Shown here: positions 8,896 through 18,377 of the stretch, piece after piece | How positions within the stretch are numbered: position 1 is the first letter of the stretch | Layout of the letters: every line of letters starts with the position of its first letter | Source of the DNA: Gemella sanguinis ATCC 700632 | Lineage (GTDB): Bacteria; Bacillota; Bacilli; Staphylococcales; Gemellaceae | Direction: 5' to 3' | Length of the DNA: 64,000 nt | Assembly (NCBI RefSeq): GCF_000701685.1 | Contig: NZ_JNJO01000008.1 | Location: 1 to 64,000, forward strand | Position numbers and translations under genes: made by a program | Notes under the pieces: generated by a model | Told to the model about the DNA's origin: nothing | What the model saw: only the letters and a program-made list of their open reading frames with translations | The model's database searches: none

Positions 8896-10164
8896 TTAAT
8901 TATTTAATTCCGAAACTATTTGTTTTGCGATGGCAAGGTTCATATGCTTTTGTTCACGTAATTTTTCAACTACTAAATCTAGATTATCATTAGTAGCACC
9001 AGCTAAAATAGCTAGCGATTTAGCGTGAAGTTTCATATGTCCTTTTTGAATACCATCACCAACTAAGGCTTTTAAGGCAGCTAAGTTTTGAGCTAAACCA
9101 ACAGATGTAATAATACTTGCTAAAGTTTTAGCATCAGGATTATTTAACATTTGTCTAGCTACTTTTACACTAGGGTTAATTCCTATAGAACCACCGACAC
9201 TTGCTACTGGCATAGGTACAGTTAATTCACCAATTAATAGGTTGTTTTCTAAATCGCAACGCCAAGTAGATAATCCTTTATATTTTCCATCTTTTACAGC
9301 ATAACTTTGGCAAGAGGCTTCAATAGCTCGCCAGTCATTACCACTTGCAATAACAATGCTGTCGATACCATTAAAGATACCTTTGTTATGTGTTGCAGCA
9401 CGATATACATCGCTTTGAGCGAATTTACTCGCTAGCTCAATTCTTTCTGCTAAGTATTTACCATTTTCTCCTAATTTTTCAAAAGGGATAGCACAACTAC
9501 TAGTAACTAATGAACTAGTAGCATAGTTTGATAGTATAGCCATAAGAGCTGTTCCACCAGTAAGAGATTCAAGAGAAACTTTAAGAGCTTCTAACATAGT
9601 ATTTAACATATTAGCTCCCATAGCTTCTAAAGTATCAACGATTAGATATACTACTACAAAAGTAGTACCATCTTCAGTTAAAACTCTAACGTTAATATCT
9701 TTTGCACCACCGCCACGTTGAACGATAGAAGGGTAGGCTTCATTAGCTGTTTTAAGAAGTAGATCTTTATTTTTAAGAATAGTTTGTTCTGCTGAATCAG
9801 TATCAGAAATATTATACAAGGCAACATGCCCGATCATTTTTCTATCATGAATTGTAGTCGTAAATCCGCCAGAAGAAGCAACTATTTTCCCAGCATTACT
9901 ACAAGCTGCAACAACAGAAGGTTCTTCTGTTACCATTGGGACTACGTAACTTTTATTATCAACAACAAAGTTAGGAACTACGCTAAAAGGTAGTGAGAAT
10001 GTTCCAATAACATTTTCTACCATATTATTAGCGGTATCGTAATCTAAAACAGTATTGTTTTTAACTAAATTCAGATATTCTTCTTCAAGAATATTAGATT
10101 GTTCGATAACTTCTAGGCGTTCGGCTCTATTCTTTTTATAAAATCTACTCCAAATGTTTCCCAT
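8896..10164 (-). CDS. mvaA: Hydroxymethylglutaryl-CoA reductase, class II
   Basis: 422 residues; reduces HMG-CoA to mevalonate, the committed step to isoprenoids via the mevalonate route. Class II features: ENVIGTFSLP near the N-terminus (catalytic Glu), EAMGANMLNTM (DAMGAN motif with Glu replacing the first Asp), NKGIFNG (catalytic Lys), ASGNDWRAIEA (catalytic Asp) and the C-terminal KGHMKLHAKSL (catalytic His). Length matches the Gram-positive enzymes. It follows mvaS by 11 bases, so the two form an operon. Confidence 0.95.
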   Translation of the reverse strand: MGNIWSRFYKKNRAERLEVIEQSNILEEEYLNLVKNNTVLDYDTANNMVENVIGTFSLPFSVVPNFVVDNKSYVVPMVTEEPSVVAACSNAGKIVASSGGFTTTIHDRKMIGHVALYNISDTDSAEQTILKNKDLLLKTANEAYPSIVQRGGGAKDINVRVLTEDGTTFVVVYLIVDTLEAMGANMLNTMLEALKVSLESLTGGTALMAILSNYATSSLVTSSCAIPFEKLGENGKYLAERIELASKFAQSDVYRAATHNKGIFNGIDSIVIASGNDWRAIEASCQSYAVKDGKYKGLSTWRCDLENNLLIGELTVPMPVASVGGSIGINPSVKVARQMLNNPDAKTLASIITSVGLAQNLAALKALVGDGIQKGHMKLHAKSLAILAGATNDNLDLVVEKLREQKHMNLAIAKQIVSELNN

Positions 10165-10175
10165 AATTCCCTCTT

Positions 10176-11348
10176 TTAAAATTGTTTCTTATAAATTCTC
10201 TTATGATTTTCTATTTTTTCTAATACGAATCTACTATCATCTTTAATATCAGAAATATCAAGATTTCCTTCGCTATCTACAGTAGTATCTCTAAAGAACA
10301 TTTCTTCATATTCTTCTATAGAAATACGTGTTCTACTATTAAATTCGTCAAAACGATTTTGTTTAAGTTGTTTTTCGTATCCTGGAACTAAAGTCATACT
10401 GAAGATTTCAGCAACAGCACCACTACCATAGCTGTATAATGCAATTTTATCCCCAGGATTAAGGTTCGTACTATTTTCTAATAGAGAAAGTAAACCTAAG
10501 AATAATGATCCTGTGTATATATTACCAACTCGTTGGCTATATAAAATAGATTCATTAAAACGTTCTGATAATTTTTCTTTAATAGCTTCATCAGATTCTG
10601 TTTCTAATAATGTGTTTAAACCTTTTAATCCTAATTTTGGATACGGAAGGTGTAAGCAAATTGCATCAAAATCACTTAATTGTTTATTATTTTTCTCTAA
10701 ATATTTATCCCATGTAGTAGTAAGGCAACCTAAATATTGTTCAGTAGAGAACTTACCTTCTACAAAGGCATATTGAGAGTAATTTGGACGCCAAAAGTCC
10801 ATAACATCGCGAGTAAGACATACGTTATCGTTGTTTAATTCTAAAATACGAGGATTACTAGTGATTAACATTGCGCAACTTCCGGCTCCTTGTGTTGATT
10901 CTCCAGAAGCTTTGATTCCGTATTTAGCGATATCACTAGCGATAACAAGTACTCTTGATTCAGGATTATTCATAACATGATTTTTTGCAAAATCTAAAGC
11001 TGCAGTTGCACCGTAACAAGCTTCTTTAACTTCTATAGCTCGTACAAATGGCTGAATATCTAATAATCCATGAATAAATACAGAAGAGGCTTTACTTTGG
11101 TCAACACCTGATTCTGTTCCTACTATAATCATATCGATTTTTTCTAAGTCTTCTTTATCTAAAATTTCAAATGCTGCTTGAGCCCCAAGAGTAACTATAT
11201 CTTGAGACACTGGTGGAATACTCATTTCAAGTTGAAGTAATCCTTTAGTAAATTTATCAGGCTCTATGCCACGAGCAGTCGCTAAATCGCGAATGTCTAA
11301 GTAATACTTAGGCATGGCAAAACCTATTTTATCAATTCCTATTTTCAT
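10176..11348 (-). CDS. mvaS: Hydroxymethylglutaryl-CoA synthase
   Basis: 390 residues; condenses acetyl-CoA with acetoacetyl-CoA to HMG-CoA. Visible catalytic blocks: GTESGVDQSKA (Glu), EACYGATAAL (nucleophilic Cys, about residue 110), ICLHLPYPKLG (His) and the C-terminal SYGSGAVAE. First gene of the mvaS-mvaA operon. Its substrate is made by the thiolase encoded upstream on the same strand in a separate unit. Confidence 0.95.
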   Translation of the reverse strand: MKIGIDKIGFAMPKYYLDIRDLATARGIEPDKFTKGLLQLEMSIPPVSQDIVTLGAQAAFEILDKEDLEKIDMIIVGTESGVDQSKASSVFIHGLLDIQPFVRAIEVKEACYGATAALDFAKNHVMNNPESRVLVIASDIAKYGIKASGESTQGAGSCAMLITSNPRILELNNDNVCLTRDVMDFWRPNYSQYAFVEGKFSTEQYLGCLTTTWDKYLEKNNKQLSDFDAICLHLPYPKLGLKGLNTLLETESDEAIKEKLSERFNESILYSQRVGNIYTGSLFLGLLSLLENSTNLNPGDKIALYSYGSGAVAEIFSMTLVPGYEKQLKQNRFDEFNSRTRISIEEYEEMFFRDTTVDSEGNLDISDIKDDSRFVLEKIENHKRIYKKQF

Positions 11349-11635
11349 TTCCTTTTACCTTTCGATCTACGTAATTATTCTATAAAATACTATTTATAAA
11401 ATATATTAATATTATGTAGTATATGGATTTCTAATAATCATATACTTATGTCAAAAATAAAAATTATCGCAATTACTATTGTATAAGATTTTTTAAAAAT
11501 AGTCCACAGTTTGACTATTAAATTTTTAAAAAGTTGTATAGCACTCAAATTTTAATATAGTATACTTAAATTAAACTTAAATAAAGATATAAAAAAGAGC
11601 TAATAGAGAAGAAACCTTTCTCTATTAGCATATTT
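11349..11635. other. Spacer between thiolase terminator and mvaS
   Basis: AT-rich region. It holds the thiolase terminator (11599-11629) and presumably the mvaS promoter on the minus strand; a TATACA-like -10 at about 11474-11479 is possible but I found no convincing -35 partner. Confidence 0.35.
11599..11629 (-). terminator. Terminator of the thiolase gene
   Basis: GCTAATAGAGAA / TTCTCTATTAGC stem, followed on the minus strand by CTTTTTTAT. It separates the thiolase gene from mvaS-mvaA. Confidence 0.8.
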
Positions 11636-12814
11636 TTATTTTTTAGAAATTGCCATAGCAATACCTTGTCCTCCACCAATGCAAAGAGAACATATTCCAC
11701 GATTTTTATTTTCATTTATTAATGAATGTACTAAAGTAACTAGAATGCGGCAACCACTTGCACCGATAGGGTGTCCTAACGCTATTGCACCACCATTAAT
11801 ATTAACTTTAGAACTATCTAGTCCAAGTTCACGTGTAACAGCAATAGATTGTGAAGCAAAGGCTTCGTTCATTTCGAATAAATCTATGTCTTTAATATCT
11901 AGATTTAGTTTTGATAACACTTTTTGAGTTGCAGGAATTGGTCCAAGCCCCATAACTTTATTATCTAAACCAGCTGTAGCATAGCCATCTACATAAGCTA
12001 ATATATCTAGACCTAATTCATTTGCCTTATCTTCAGACATTAAAATAACACATGCTGCACCGTCATTTATTCCAGAAGCATTGCCAGCAGTTACTGTACC
12101 ATCTTTTTTAAATGCTGGTCGTAGTTTTGATAGTGATTCTAGAGTTGTTTCAGGACGAACGTATTCATCAGTATCAAATATAATTTCTTCTCGACGAGTT
12201 TTAATTGTAATAGGGGTAATCTCATTAACAAACTTATTATTTTCTATCGCAGAACTAGCTTTAAGTTGGCTAGATAAAGCAAAATTATCTTGTTCTTCTC
12301 TAGTAATATTAAATTGCTCAGCTACATTTTCTGCGGTAATACCCATATGATAGTTTTCAAAAACATCAGTTAATCCATCTTTTATAATGCTATCTTCTAA
12401 TTCAAAGTTACCAAGTTTATGACCAAAACGAGGTGAACTAGTTACAAATGGTGCTGCACTCATATTTTCTACACCACCACAAACGACTATGTCGCTATCT
12501 CCTAGTAGAATAGCCTGTGCTCCTAAAATAACACTTTTTAATCCTGATCCACAAACTTTATTGACAGTAAATGAACTTTTTTCTTTTGGAATACCCGCAT
12601 TAACAGCTATTTGGCGCGCGATATTTTGCCCAAGTCCAGCTTGAAGAACATTACCAAAAATTACTTCATCAACAAGTGATGGGTCTAAGTTTATATTATT
12701 TAAAGCATCTTGGACAACTGCTGATCCTAAAGCTGCAGCAGAAACATTTTTAAGACTTCCTCCAAAACTTCCAATAGGGCTTCGTTTTGCACTTACAATA
12801 GCAACTCTATTCAT
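11636..12814 (-). CDS. Acetyl-CoA C-acetyltransferase (thiolase)
   Basis: 392 residues; condenses two acetyl-CoA to acetoacetyl-CoA, here most likely to feed the mevalonate pathway. Active-site cysteine Cys88 in [11 protein letters not shown], His in [14 protein letters not shown], and the second Cys in [10 protein letters not shown] are all present, as is the NEAFASQ block. Next to mvaS and mvaA, which supports a biosynthetic rather than degradative role, though it has its own terminator. Confidence 0.93.
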   Translation of the reverse strand: MNRVAIVSAKRSPIGSFGGSLKNVSAAALGSAVVQDALNNINLDPSLVDEVIFGNVLQAGLGQNIARQIAVNAGIPKEKSSFTVNKVCGSGLKSVILGAQAILLGDSDIVVCGGVENMSAAPFVTSSPRFGHKLGNFELEDSIIKDGLTDVFENYHMGITAENVAEQFNITREEQDNFALSSQLKASSAIENNKFVNEITPITIKTRREEIIFDTDEYVRPETTLESLSKLRPAFKKDGTVTAGNASGINDGAACVILMSEDKANELGLDILAYVDGYATAGLDNKVMGLGPIPATQKVLSKLNLDIKDIDLFEMNEAFASQSIAVTRELGLDSSKVNINGGAIALGHPIGASGCRILVTLVHSLINENKNRGICSLCIGGGQGIAMAISKK

Positions 12815-13152
12815 ATAATAATCTCCTTATAAGTATATTTATCGAGTATATTTTACTATAAACATTTAGCAAGTTCAAATAAATGTATCTTTATACAAGA
12901 TAAAGTGAAAATATGAATGCATTTTAATAGAATCTAAGATTTTTGTAACATAATTGTAACATTGTAACAAAAAAATAGTAACGTGTAACACTCGTAAATG
13001 TTAATTTGGCAATGTTTAATGGTGGTTAGAAATATCTATGTAATATTTTTGTAACAATTTTGTAATAAAAGTATTGCATTTTGAAATTTTTAGGAGTATA
13101 ATAAATTTATAAAAAATATTGAAAAGAATTTTTATTAAAAGAAGGTATAGTT
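12815..13152. promoter_or_regulatory. Upstream region with five TGTAACA repeats
   Basis: Spacer between the divergent thiolase and lipoprotein genes. TGTAACA occurs on the plus strand at 12944, 12955, 12963, 12984 and 13050, with further near-matches (AGTAACG, TGTAATA). The cluster sits upstream of the promoter at 13074-13102 and could bind a regulator of the lipoprotein gene. Confidence 0.45.
13074..13102 (+). promoter_or_regulatory. Promoter of the Asn/Lys-rich lipoprotein gene
   Basis: TTGCAT (13074-13079) and TATAAT (13097-13102) separated by 17 bases, about 50 bases before the start codon. Confidence 0.75.
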
Positions 13153-14316
13153 ATGAACAAATTATTAAAAACAACAGGCGTATTTATTTTAGGTGTAGGA
13201 CTTTTAACAGGGTGCTCACATACTTCAGCACAAAAATCAGATAACAGCAATGAATCATCAAAAGTAGCTATTGCACATGTAGATGAAAATAAAGATAAAA
13301 ATGATAATGGAAATAATGTAACTGAAGAGAATAGTAATAATAATGTAGCCCAAGAAAATAACAGAAACAATACAGGTTATAAAGTAACTAGTGATTACAA
13401 TGATCAAACTAGTAAAGTAGCTCAAAATAATTCAAATATATATAGAGCTATTCAAGATAGCAGTTATGCTAACAAAGTAACTAGAAATAGTGAAGAAAAC
13501 AATAAAGTAGTTAAAGATAACGATTCTACTAGCAAAGCTGCTCAAAACACTAAAAAAACTCAACAAAATGTTAGTGACAAAAAAGTAACTGTTGCTAATA
13601 ATAAAGTTGAACAAAATAATAAAAATGTAAAAAAAGATGAGAAAAAATCAGTTGAACAAAAAAATGTTAAAAACAATAACTATGTAAAAGCAACTGAACA
13701 ACAAAATCCAAAAGCTGACGATAATGCTAAAGCTACTGAAAAACAAAATAATGCCTATAAACACAACTTTAAAGAAGTAGAAAAATTATTAAATGTTATT
13801 AATTATAGCTTAAGCAATACTAAAAATTCAAAAATGATAGATATAATAAGATTTAGTGCAAGTATCTCTACTACACAAAATCAAGTTGTTTATCTTCCAG
13901 CAGCTAATTTATTAGATAGACTTAATACAAATAACGCTGAAACATACAATGTTAATGCAGTTCTAAATAAATTATTTGTTGAAAATGGTGTAAAACTAGT
14001 TACTGCAAATAAAGCAAAAAGTGAATATACTCCAGCTGAATTAGAAAAATTAGTACCAGATAATAACACTGTTGTTTACTTCAAAAAAGATAATATGTTT
14101 GCTATACGTAGTGTAGTAGGTTATGGAGGAACTACTAATTCTATATTTGCTCCAACAGAAGATTGGAAAGTAGAAGGGGATAAAATCTTAATTCCTTATG
14201 TAACAGTAGCAACTAATAAACCAACTGGTCTTATGACAGTAAGATTAAATAATAAAGTCTATCCAAATGGACAAAATAAAACTATGTACTATGTTGAAAG
14301 CTTTATCTACTATTAA
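13153..14316 (+). CDS. Lipoprotein with long Asn/Lys/Gln-rich low-complexity region
   Basis: 387 residues. A type II signal peptide ends at the lipobox LLTGC (Cys21). Residues 22-200 are low complexity, rich in N, K, Q, S and D, with loosely repeated KVT, SKVAQN and KATE-QQN phrases, as in flexible surface stalks. The last 180 residues (from about FKEVEKLLNVINYSLSNTKN) look globular, ending YYVESFIYY, but I do not recognise the fold. It would sit on the outer face of the membrane. Monocistronic with clear promoter and terminator; function unknown. Confidence 0.78.
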   Translation: MNKLLKTTGVFILGVGLLTGCSHTSAQKSDNSNESSKVAIAHVDENKDKNDNGNNVTEENSNNNVAQENNRNNTGYKVTSDYNDQTSKVAQNNSNIYRAIQDSSYANKVTRNSEENNKVVKDNDSTSKAAQNTKKTQQNVSDKKVTVANNKVEQNNKNVKKDEKKSVEQKNVKNNNYVKATEQQNPKADDNAKATEKQNNAYKHNFKEVEKLLNVINYSLSNTKNSKMIDIIRFSASISTTQNQVVYLPAANLLDRLNTNNAETYNVNAVLNKLFVENGVKLVTANKAKSEYTPAELEKLVPDNNTVVYFKKDNMFAIRSVVGYGGTTNSIFAPTEDWKVEGDKILIPYVTVATNKPTGLMTVRLNNKVYPNGQNKTMYYVESFIYY

Positions 14317-14329
14317 AAAATATAAATAA

Positions 14330-14365
14330 AAAAGGCGTACACAAGTTGATGTGTACGTCTTTTTT
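14330..14365 (+). terminator. Terminator of the lipoprotein gene
   Basis: GGCGTACACA / TGTGTACGTC stem with a T6 tail. Confidence 0.85.
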
Positions 14366-14677
14366 ACGAACTAAATTAAGTCCTCTAATATCTATATACA
14401 AATAACAAAAGAGTAATATGTACTCTTAAAAGGGAGAATGGCTTGCCTAGGGAGCGACAAGCCACATTATGAAAAAAATTAAAAAGTTTTATTATCTGTT
14501 AATATCATAAAGAATTAACCGAAATATTGGTTTAAACAAAAACATTTTCTAACTTAAAAGGGAGAAACGACAAGTGTCGTTAAGTTAAGAAAATTCATTA
14601 TTTTTGCTTAAGACAATATTATAGGGCTTTTACTTAAAATATACTTAAAATTTTACTTAAAATTTACTTAAAATAAA
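14366..14677. repeat. Noncoding spacer with two hairpin units and four TACTTAAAAT repeats
   Basis: No gene is visible. Two units begin CTTAAAAGGGAGA: one at 14424-14466 continues into a TGGCTTG/CAAGCCA hairpin, the other at 14553-14585 into ACGACA/TGTCGT. Near the end of ung, ACTTAAAAT recurs at 14632, 14643, 14655 and 14666, that is every 11-12 bases, about one helical turn. The purpose is unknown; it could be a small RNA, a repeat-element remnant or protein-binding sites. Confidence 0.5.
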
Positions 14678-15337
14678 TTATTTTTCCAGATTAAAATCTA
14701 TTGGTTCTTTTCCGACTTCTTTTAGATAGTTATTTGTTTCAGAAAAGACTTTGCTACCAAAAAATCCGCGGTAAGCAGATAATGGGCTAGGGTGTGCAGA
14801 TTCTATAATTTTATGTTTTGTTTGATCTATAAGTTTTCGTTTACCTCTTGCATATGCTCCCCATAATATAAATACGACATTATCATTTTCTTTAGAAATA
14901 GTTTTTATAATATAGTCTGTGAAATCTTGCCATCCTAGATTACTATGACTAGCTGGAGAATTTTCTTCAACTGTTAAAACTGCATTTAATAAAAACACAC
15001 CTTGTTTAAACCATTTTTCCAAATTACCAGTTTTAGCTGGTTTGATTCCAAGGTCGTCATAAAGCTCTTTGTAAATATTAATAAGGCTTTTTGGTAGAGG
15101 GACTCCATCATTAACGGAAAAGCTAAGTCCGCACGCTTGACCAGGATTATGATAAGGATCTTGACCTAGTATTACTACTTTAATATCTTTTAGTGGTAGG
15201 TCAAAAACTCTAAATACTAATTTCTCCGGTGGGTATATAGTTGTAGTTTTTCTTTTATTGTTAATTTCATCTATTGTAATAGAAAGTTCTTCTCTTTTAG
15301 GATAATTTTTAAATATTTCTTTCCAACTTTTGTCCAT
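14678..15337 (-). CDS. ung: Uracil-DNA glycosylase, family 1
   Basis: 219 residues; removes uracil from DNA and starts base-excision repair. The water-activating motif GQDPYHNPGQA (Asp60), GLSFSV, LLNAVLTVEENSPASHSNLGW, VFILWGAYARGK and the DNA-intercalation loop ESAHPSPLSAYRGFFG are all present. Standard length. Monocistronic on the minus strand, with GGAG before the ATG. Confidence 0.97.
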   Translation of the reverse strand: MDKSWKEIFKNYPKREELSITIDEINNKRKTTTIYPPEKLVFRVFDLPLKDIKVVILGQDPYHNPGQACGLSFSVNDGVPLPKSLINIYKELYDDLGIKPAKTGNLEKWFKQGVFLLNAVLTVEENSPASHSNLGWQDFTDYIIKTISKENDNVVFILWGAYARGKRKLIDQTKHKIIESAHPSPLSAYRGFFGSKVFSETNNYLKEVGKEPIDFNLEK

Positions 15338-15519
15338 AATTGTACTCCTCTGTAAATTATTAAATATTTAATTTTAGTATAGCATACCTTCCTTAATAAT
15401 AATATGATTTTCTAGAATAATAAAGAATGATAAAAATAAAGTACTATAAGTATGGTATAATAAAGTTGGATTGATTAAAAATAGTAAAAATTGACTAGCA
15501 AGTAAGGAGGATAAATATT

Positions 15520-16308
15520 ATGAAATTAGGTTTTATAGGTGCTGGGAATATGGGCGGCGCTATATTAAAGGGTATATTAGCGGGAGGTAAAGTGGGAGCT
15601 AATGATATTTTTATTAGAAACTCTTCTGATAGTAGTACTCAAAGTGCAGCTCAGAAAAACGGTGTACGAGCATGTGAGAGTTTAAAAGAATTAGTACAAA
15701 ATAGTGATATAGTATTTATTGGTGTAAAACCTTACTTAGTTGCTAAAGTATTAGGGGAAATTAAAGATGAACTAAAAAATAAAATAGTAATTTCAATGGC
15801 AGCATCTGTAGAAATACGAGATATAGAAGCTATTATTCCAGAAACAAAAGTAGTGAGAATTATGCCAAATACACCTGTAGAAGTAGGAGCGGGGATAATA
15901 GGAGTTAGCTTTAGTGAGCTTATAAGTAAAGATGAGCAACCTACAATAGTAGAGTTATTTGATAATATAGGGAAAGTAGAGGTAATAAGTGAAAAAGATA
16001 TGCCTGGATTAACAGCGATTAGTGGGTCGGGTCCAGCATATGTGTATATGTTTATAGAAGCGCTAGCTGATGGTGCGGTTCTTAATGGATTGCGAAGAGA
16101 TGTGGCATATAGATTAGCTGCGAATACTGTGTTAGGTTCAGCAAAAATGGTACTTGAAACAAATGAACATCCAGGTAAACTTAAAGATGATGTCTGTTCA
16201 CCTGCGGGAAGTACGATAGAAGCGGTAAGGGTGCTTGAAGAAAATAATTTTAGAAGTGCAGTTATCGAATGCGAACGAGCATGTTTTGAAAAATTAAATA
16301 AAATGTAG
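15520..16308 (+). CDS. proC: Pyrroline-5-carboxylate reductase
   Basis: 262 residues; last step of proline synthesis, NAD(P)H-dependent reduction of pyrroline-5-carboxylate. N-terminal Rossmann motif GFIGAGNMGGAI, then RIMPNTPVEVGAG, and the signature TAISGSGPAYVYMFIEALAD. proA and proB are not nearby. The promoter region has GTATGGTATAATAAAG (extended -10) about 60 bases upstream, and the ribosome site is AAGGAGG. Confidence 0.96.
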   Translation: MKLGFIGAGNMGGAILKGILAGGKVGANDIFIRNSSDSSTQSAAQKNGVRACESLKELVQNSDIVFIGVKPYLVAKVLGEIKDELKNKIVISMAASVEIRDIEAIIPETKVVRIMPNTPVEVGAGIIGVSFSELISKDEQPTIVELFDNIGKVEVISEKDMPGLTAISGSGPAYVYMFIEALADGAVLNGLRRDVAYRLAANTVLGSAKMVLETNEHPGKLKDDVCSPAGSTIEAVRVLEENNFRSAVIECERACFEKLNKM

Positions 16309-16321
16309 TAGAAAGAAAAAG

Positions 16322-16353
16322 AGTACCGATTGAAATTTTATTCAATCGGTACT
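16322..16353. terminator. Bidirectional terminator between proC and pepF
   Basis: AGTACCGATTGAA / TTCAATCGGTACT stem, T-rich after it on the plus strand and T-rich (CTTTTTCTTTC) on the minus strand. Confidence 0.85.
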
Positions 16354-16359
16354 TTACTA

Positions 16360-18168
16360 TTATTTATTTAATTCATCAGTTAGTTCATAAAGTTGGTCAA
16401 CTAAGTAACCTACATAAGAAATAGCCTCTTTTAATGGTTCATCTGTACTTACATCGCAACCAGCTAGTTTAGAAAGGTCTAATGCTGACATACTGCTACC
16501 TTTAGAAAGGACGTTTAACCAAACGTCGGCGTAGTTAGGATCTTTATCTATTTTGTTAGCGATAGATGTTCCGATAGTTAAACCTGCAGAGTAAGTATAT
16601 GGATATAGTCCCATATAGTAGTGAGGTTGACGCATCCAAGTTAATTCTGCCCCTTCATTAACAACTAAACTATCTCCGAAAAATTCTTCCATTACTTCTC
16701 GTTTTACTTTAGAAAGAACATCAGCGTTAAGCATTTCATTATTATCTACTTTTTTGTAGATTCTATCTTGATAAACTGCTTCTAAGTAGTGAGTAACCAT
16801 ATTGTGGAAGTATGTTCTGCTAATCATATTACTAATTACCCAACGTTTAAAGCGTGCATCAGTATTTGTTTTTAGTAGATAATTTGATACTATTACTTCG
16901 TTACAAGTAGATGGTGCTTCAACAAAGTATAGAGGGCAGTCATTATTTAACATTGTTTGGTGTTTACCAGTACTCATAAAGTGATAAGCATGTCCTAATT
17001 CATGTGCTAAAACGAACACTTCGTTCATTTTTCCTGTCCAAGATAGTAGGATGAATCCCGCTACATTTGGAACTGTTGCACAGAATCCACCAGTACTCTT
17101 ACCGATATTTTGAGGGAAGTCAGTCCAACGTTTATCATAACTTTCATCAATCATATTAAGGTAATCTTCTCCAAGAACACCAAGTGCTTTTTTCAAGTAT
17201 TCTCTTGATTCTGCAATACTCATATCTACTTCAAAAGTAGGGTCTAAATTAATTTTACAGTCCGCAAATTGCATATCGTTAATATTATGTTCGCGTGCAA
17301 GAAGTTTAATATAACGACGGATATGAGGTGCAAGATCCACCATAAGAGTACGAATTTGACGATCATAAAGTTCACGATTACCATCTTGTTTATCTAATAG
17401 GAAATCTATAACACTATCATAACCACGCATAGTCGCAATCATTTTCTCTTTTTTGATTTGTGAGATATACTCATTCGCAGAAGTATTTTTATATGCATTT
17501 AGAGTTTTATAGAAACTTTTTGCTGCACCACGACGTACTTCTTTATTATTATCCATCTCATGTAAGTTTTCATATAATACAAAACTATTTTCTAATGTTT
17601 TACCATTAGCTTCAAAGCTATCGAATTGCATATCTTCATGTTTAGTAACTTCGTATAAATTATAAAAGTTAGGAAGACTTTCATAGTTTGCAATTACTTG
17701 TTCTGCTTCTTTAGAAAGAGTATGTTTTTTTTCTAAACTCACTTTTTCGAAGAAATATTTTAAATCAGGTCTATGTTTTTCTACAAATTCATTTATAAAA
17801 CTTTCGTCCAATCCTACTAATTCTGTGTCGAAAAAGCTAAGGTTGCTTGCCCAAAGAGTCGATACTTCCTCAAATAGAGTAGCGTTATTAACTACATTTT
17901 CATTGAATCTATCAACAGTCATAGGAAGTTCTGCATAGTGAGAAAGTTTATAAAATTCTTCATACATAGCTTCGTATTCTTTTACCGCTTTGTCTAAGAT
18001 GTTTAAGTCTGCTAATTTTCCTTCGTAGTTGTTTTTAAATTCTAAAATACTTTTTTTAATATTTTCTAAAGAACTTATAAATTCTTTATTGCTTTTATAT
18101 AGTAATGTCATATCCCAAGTATATTTTTTATCTACTTCGTTTCTTGGAACTAATTTAATCTCACCCAT
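16360..18168 (-). CDS. pepF: Oligoendopeptidase F (M3B zinc peptidase)
   Basis: 602 residues; cytoplasmic metallopeptidase that cleaves short peptides. The zinc site HELGHAYH is near residue 385, followed by the distal Glu region FVEAPSTCNEVIVSNYLL; the C-terminal YPYTYSAGLTIG block is also typical. ATG 18168 was chosen over 18180 because the GGAGG ribosome site lies between the two. Family members recycle peptides, and in some streptococci affect signalling peptides. Confidence 0.94.
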   Translation of the reverse strand: MGEIKLVPRNEVDKKYTWDMTLLYKSNKEFISSLENIKKSILEFKNNYEGKLADLNILDKAVKEYEAMYEEFYKLSHYAELPMTVDRFNENVVNNATLFEEVSTLWASNLSFFDTELVGLDESFINEFVEKHRPDLKYFFEKVSLEKKHTLSKEAEQVIANYESLPNFYNLYEVTKHEDMQFDSFEANGKTLENSFVLYENLHEMDNNKEVRRGAAKSFYKTLNAYKNTSANEYISQIKKEKMIATMRGYDSVIDFLLDKQDGNRELYDRQIRTLMVDLAPHIRRYIKLLAREHNINDMQFADCKINLDPTFEVDMSIAESREYLKKALGVLGEDYLNMIDESYDKRWTDFPQNIGKSTGGFCATVPNVAGFILLSWTGKMNEVFVLAHELGHAYHFMSTGKHQTMLNNDCPLYFVEAPSTCNEVIVSNYLLKTNTDARFKRWVISNMISRTYFHNMVTHYLEAVYQDRIYKKVDNNEMLNADVLSKVKREVMEEFFGDSLVVNEGAELTWMRQPHYYMGLYPYTYSAGLTIGTSIANKIDKDPNYADVWLNVLSKGSSMSALDLSKLAGCDVSTDEPLKEAISYVGYLVDQLYELTDELNK

Positions 18169-18336
18169 ATTAACCTCCATTTATTAGTGTAGCCACTAAT
18201 AATCAAATTTCTATTTATATATTAAAACTATATCTAATATTAATTATAGTACTTTAATGTAAATAGGTAAAGGTAATTATATTAGTTTGATGTAAAACTA
18301 GAGGTTACTCAATAATAGTAACTATATTATAGAAGA

Positions 18337-18369
18337 AAATCTAGATTATTATAAAAATAACCTAGATTT
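18337..18369 (-). terminator. Probable terminator of the lipoprotein gene
   Basis: AAATCTAG / CTAGATTT stem with inner ATTATT pairing, directly after the stop of the minus-strand lipoprotein gene; only moderately T-rich afterwards. Confidence 0.55.
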
Positions 18370-18377
18370 ATCTTATA

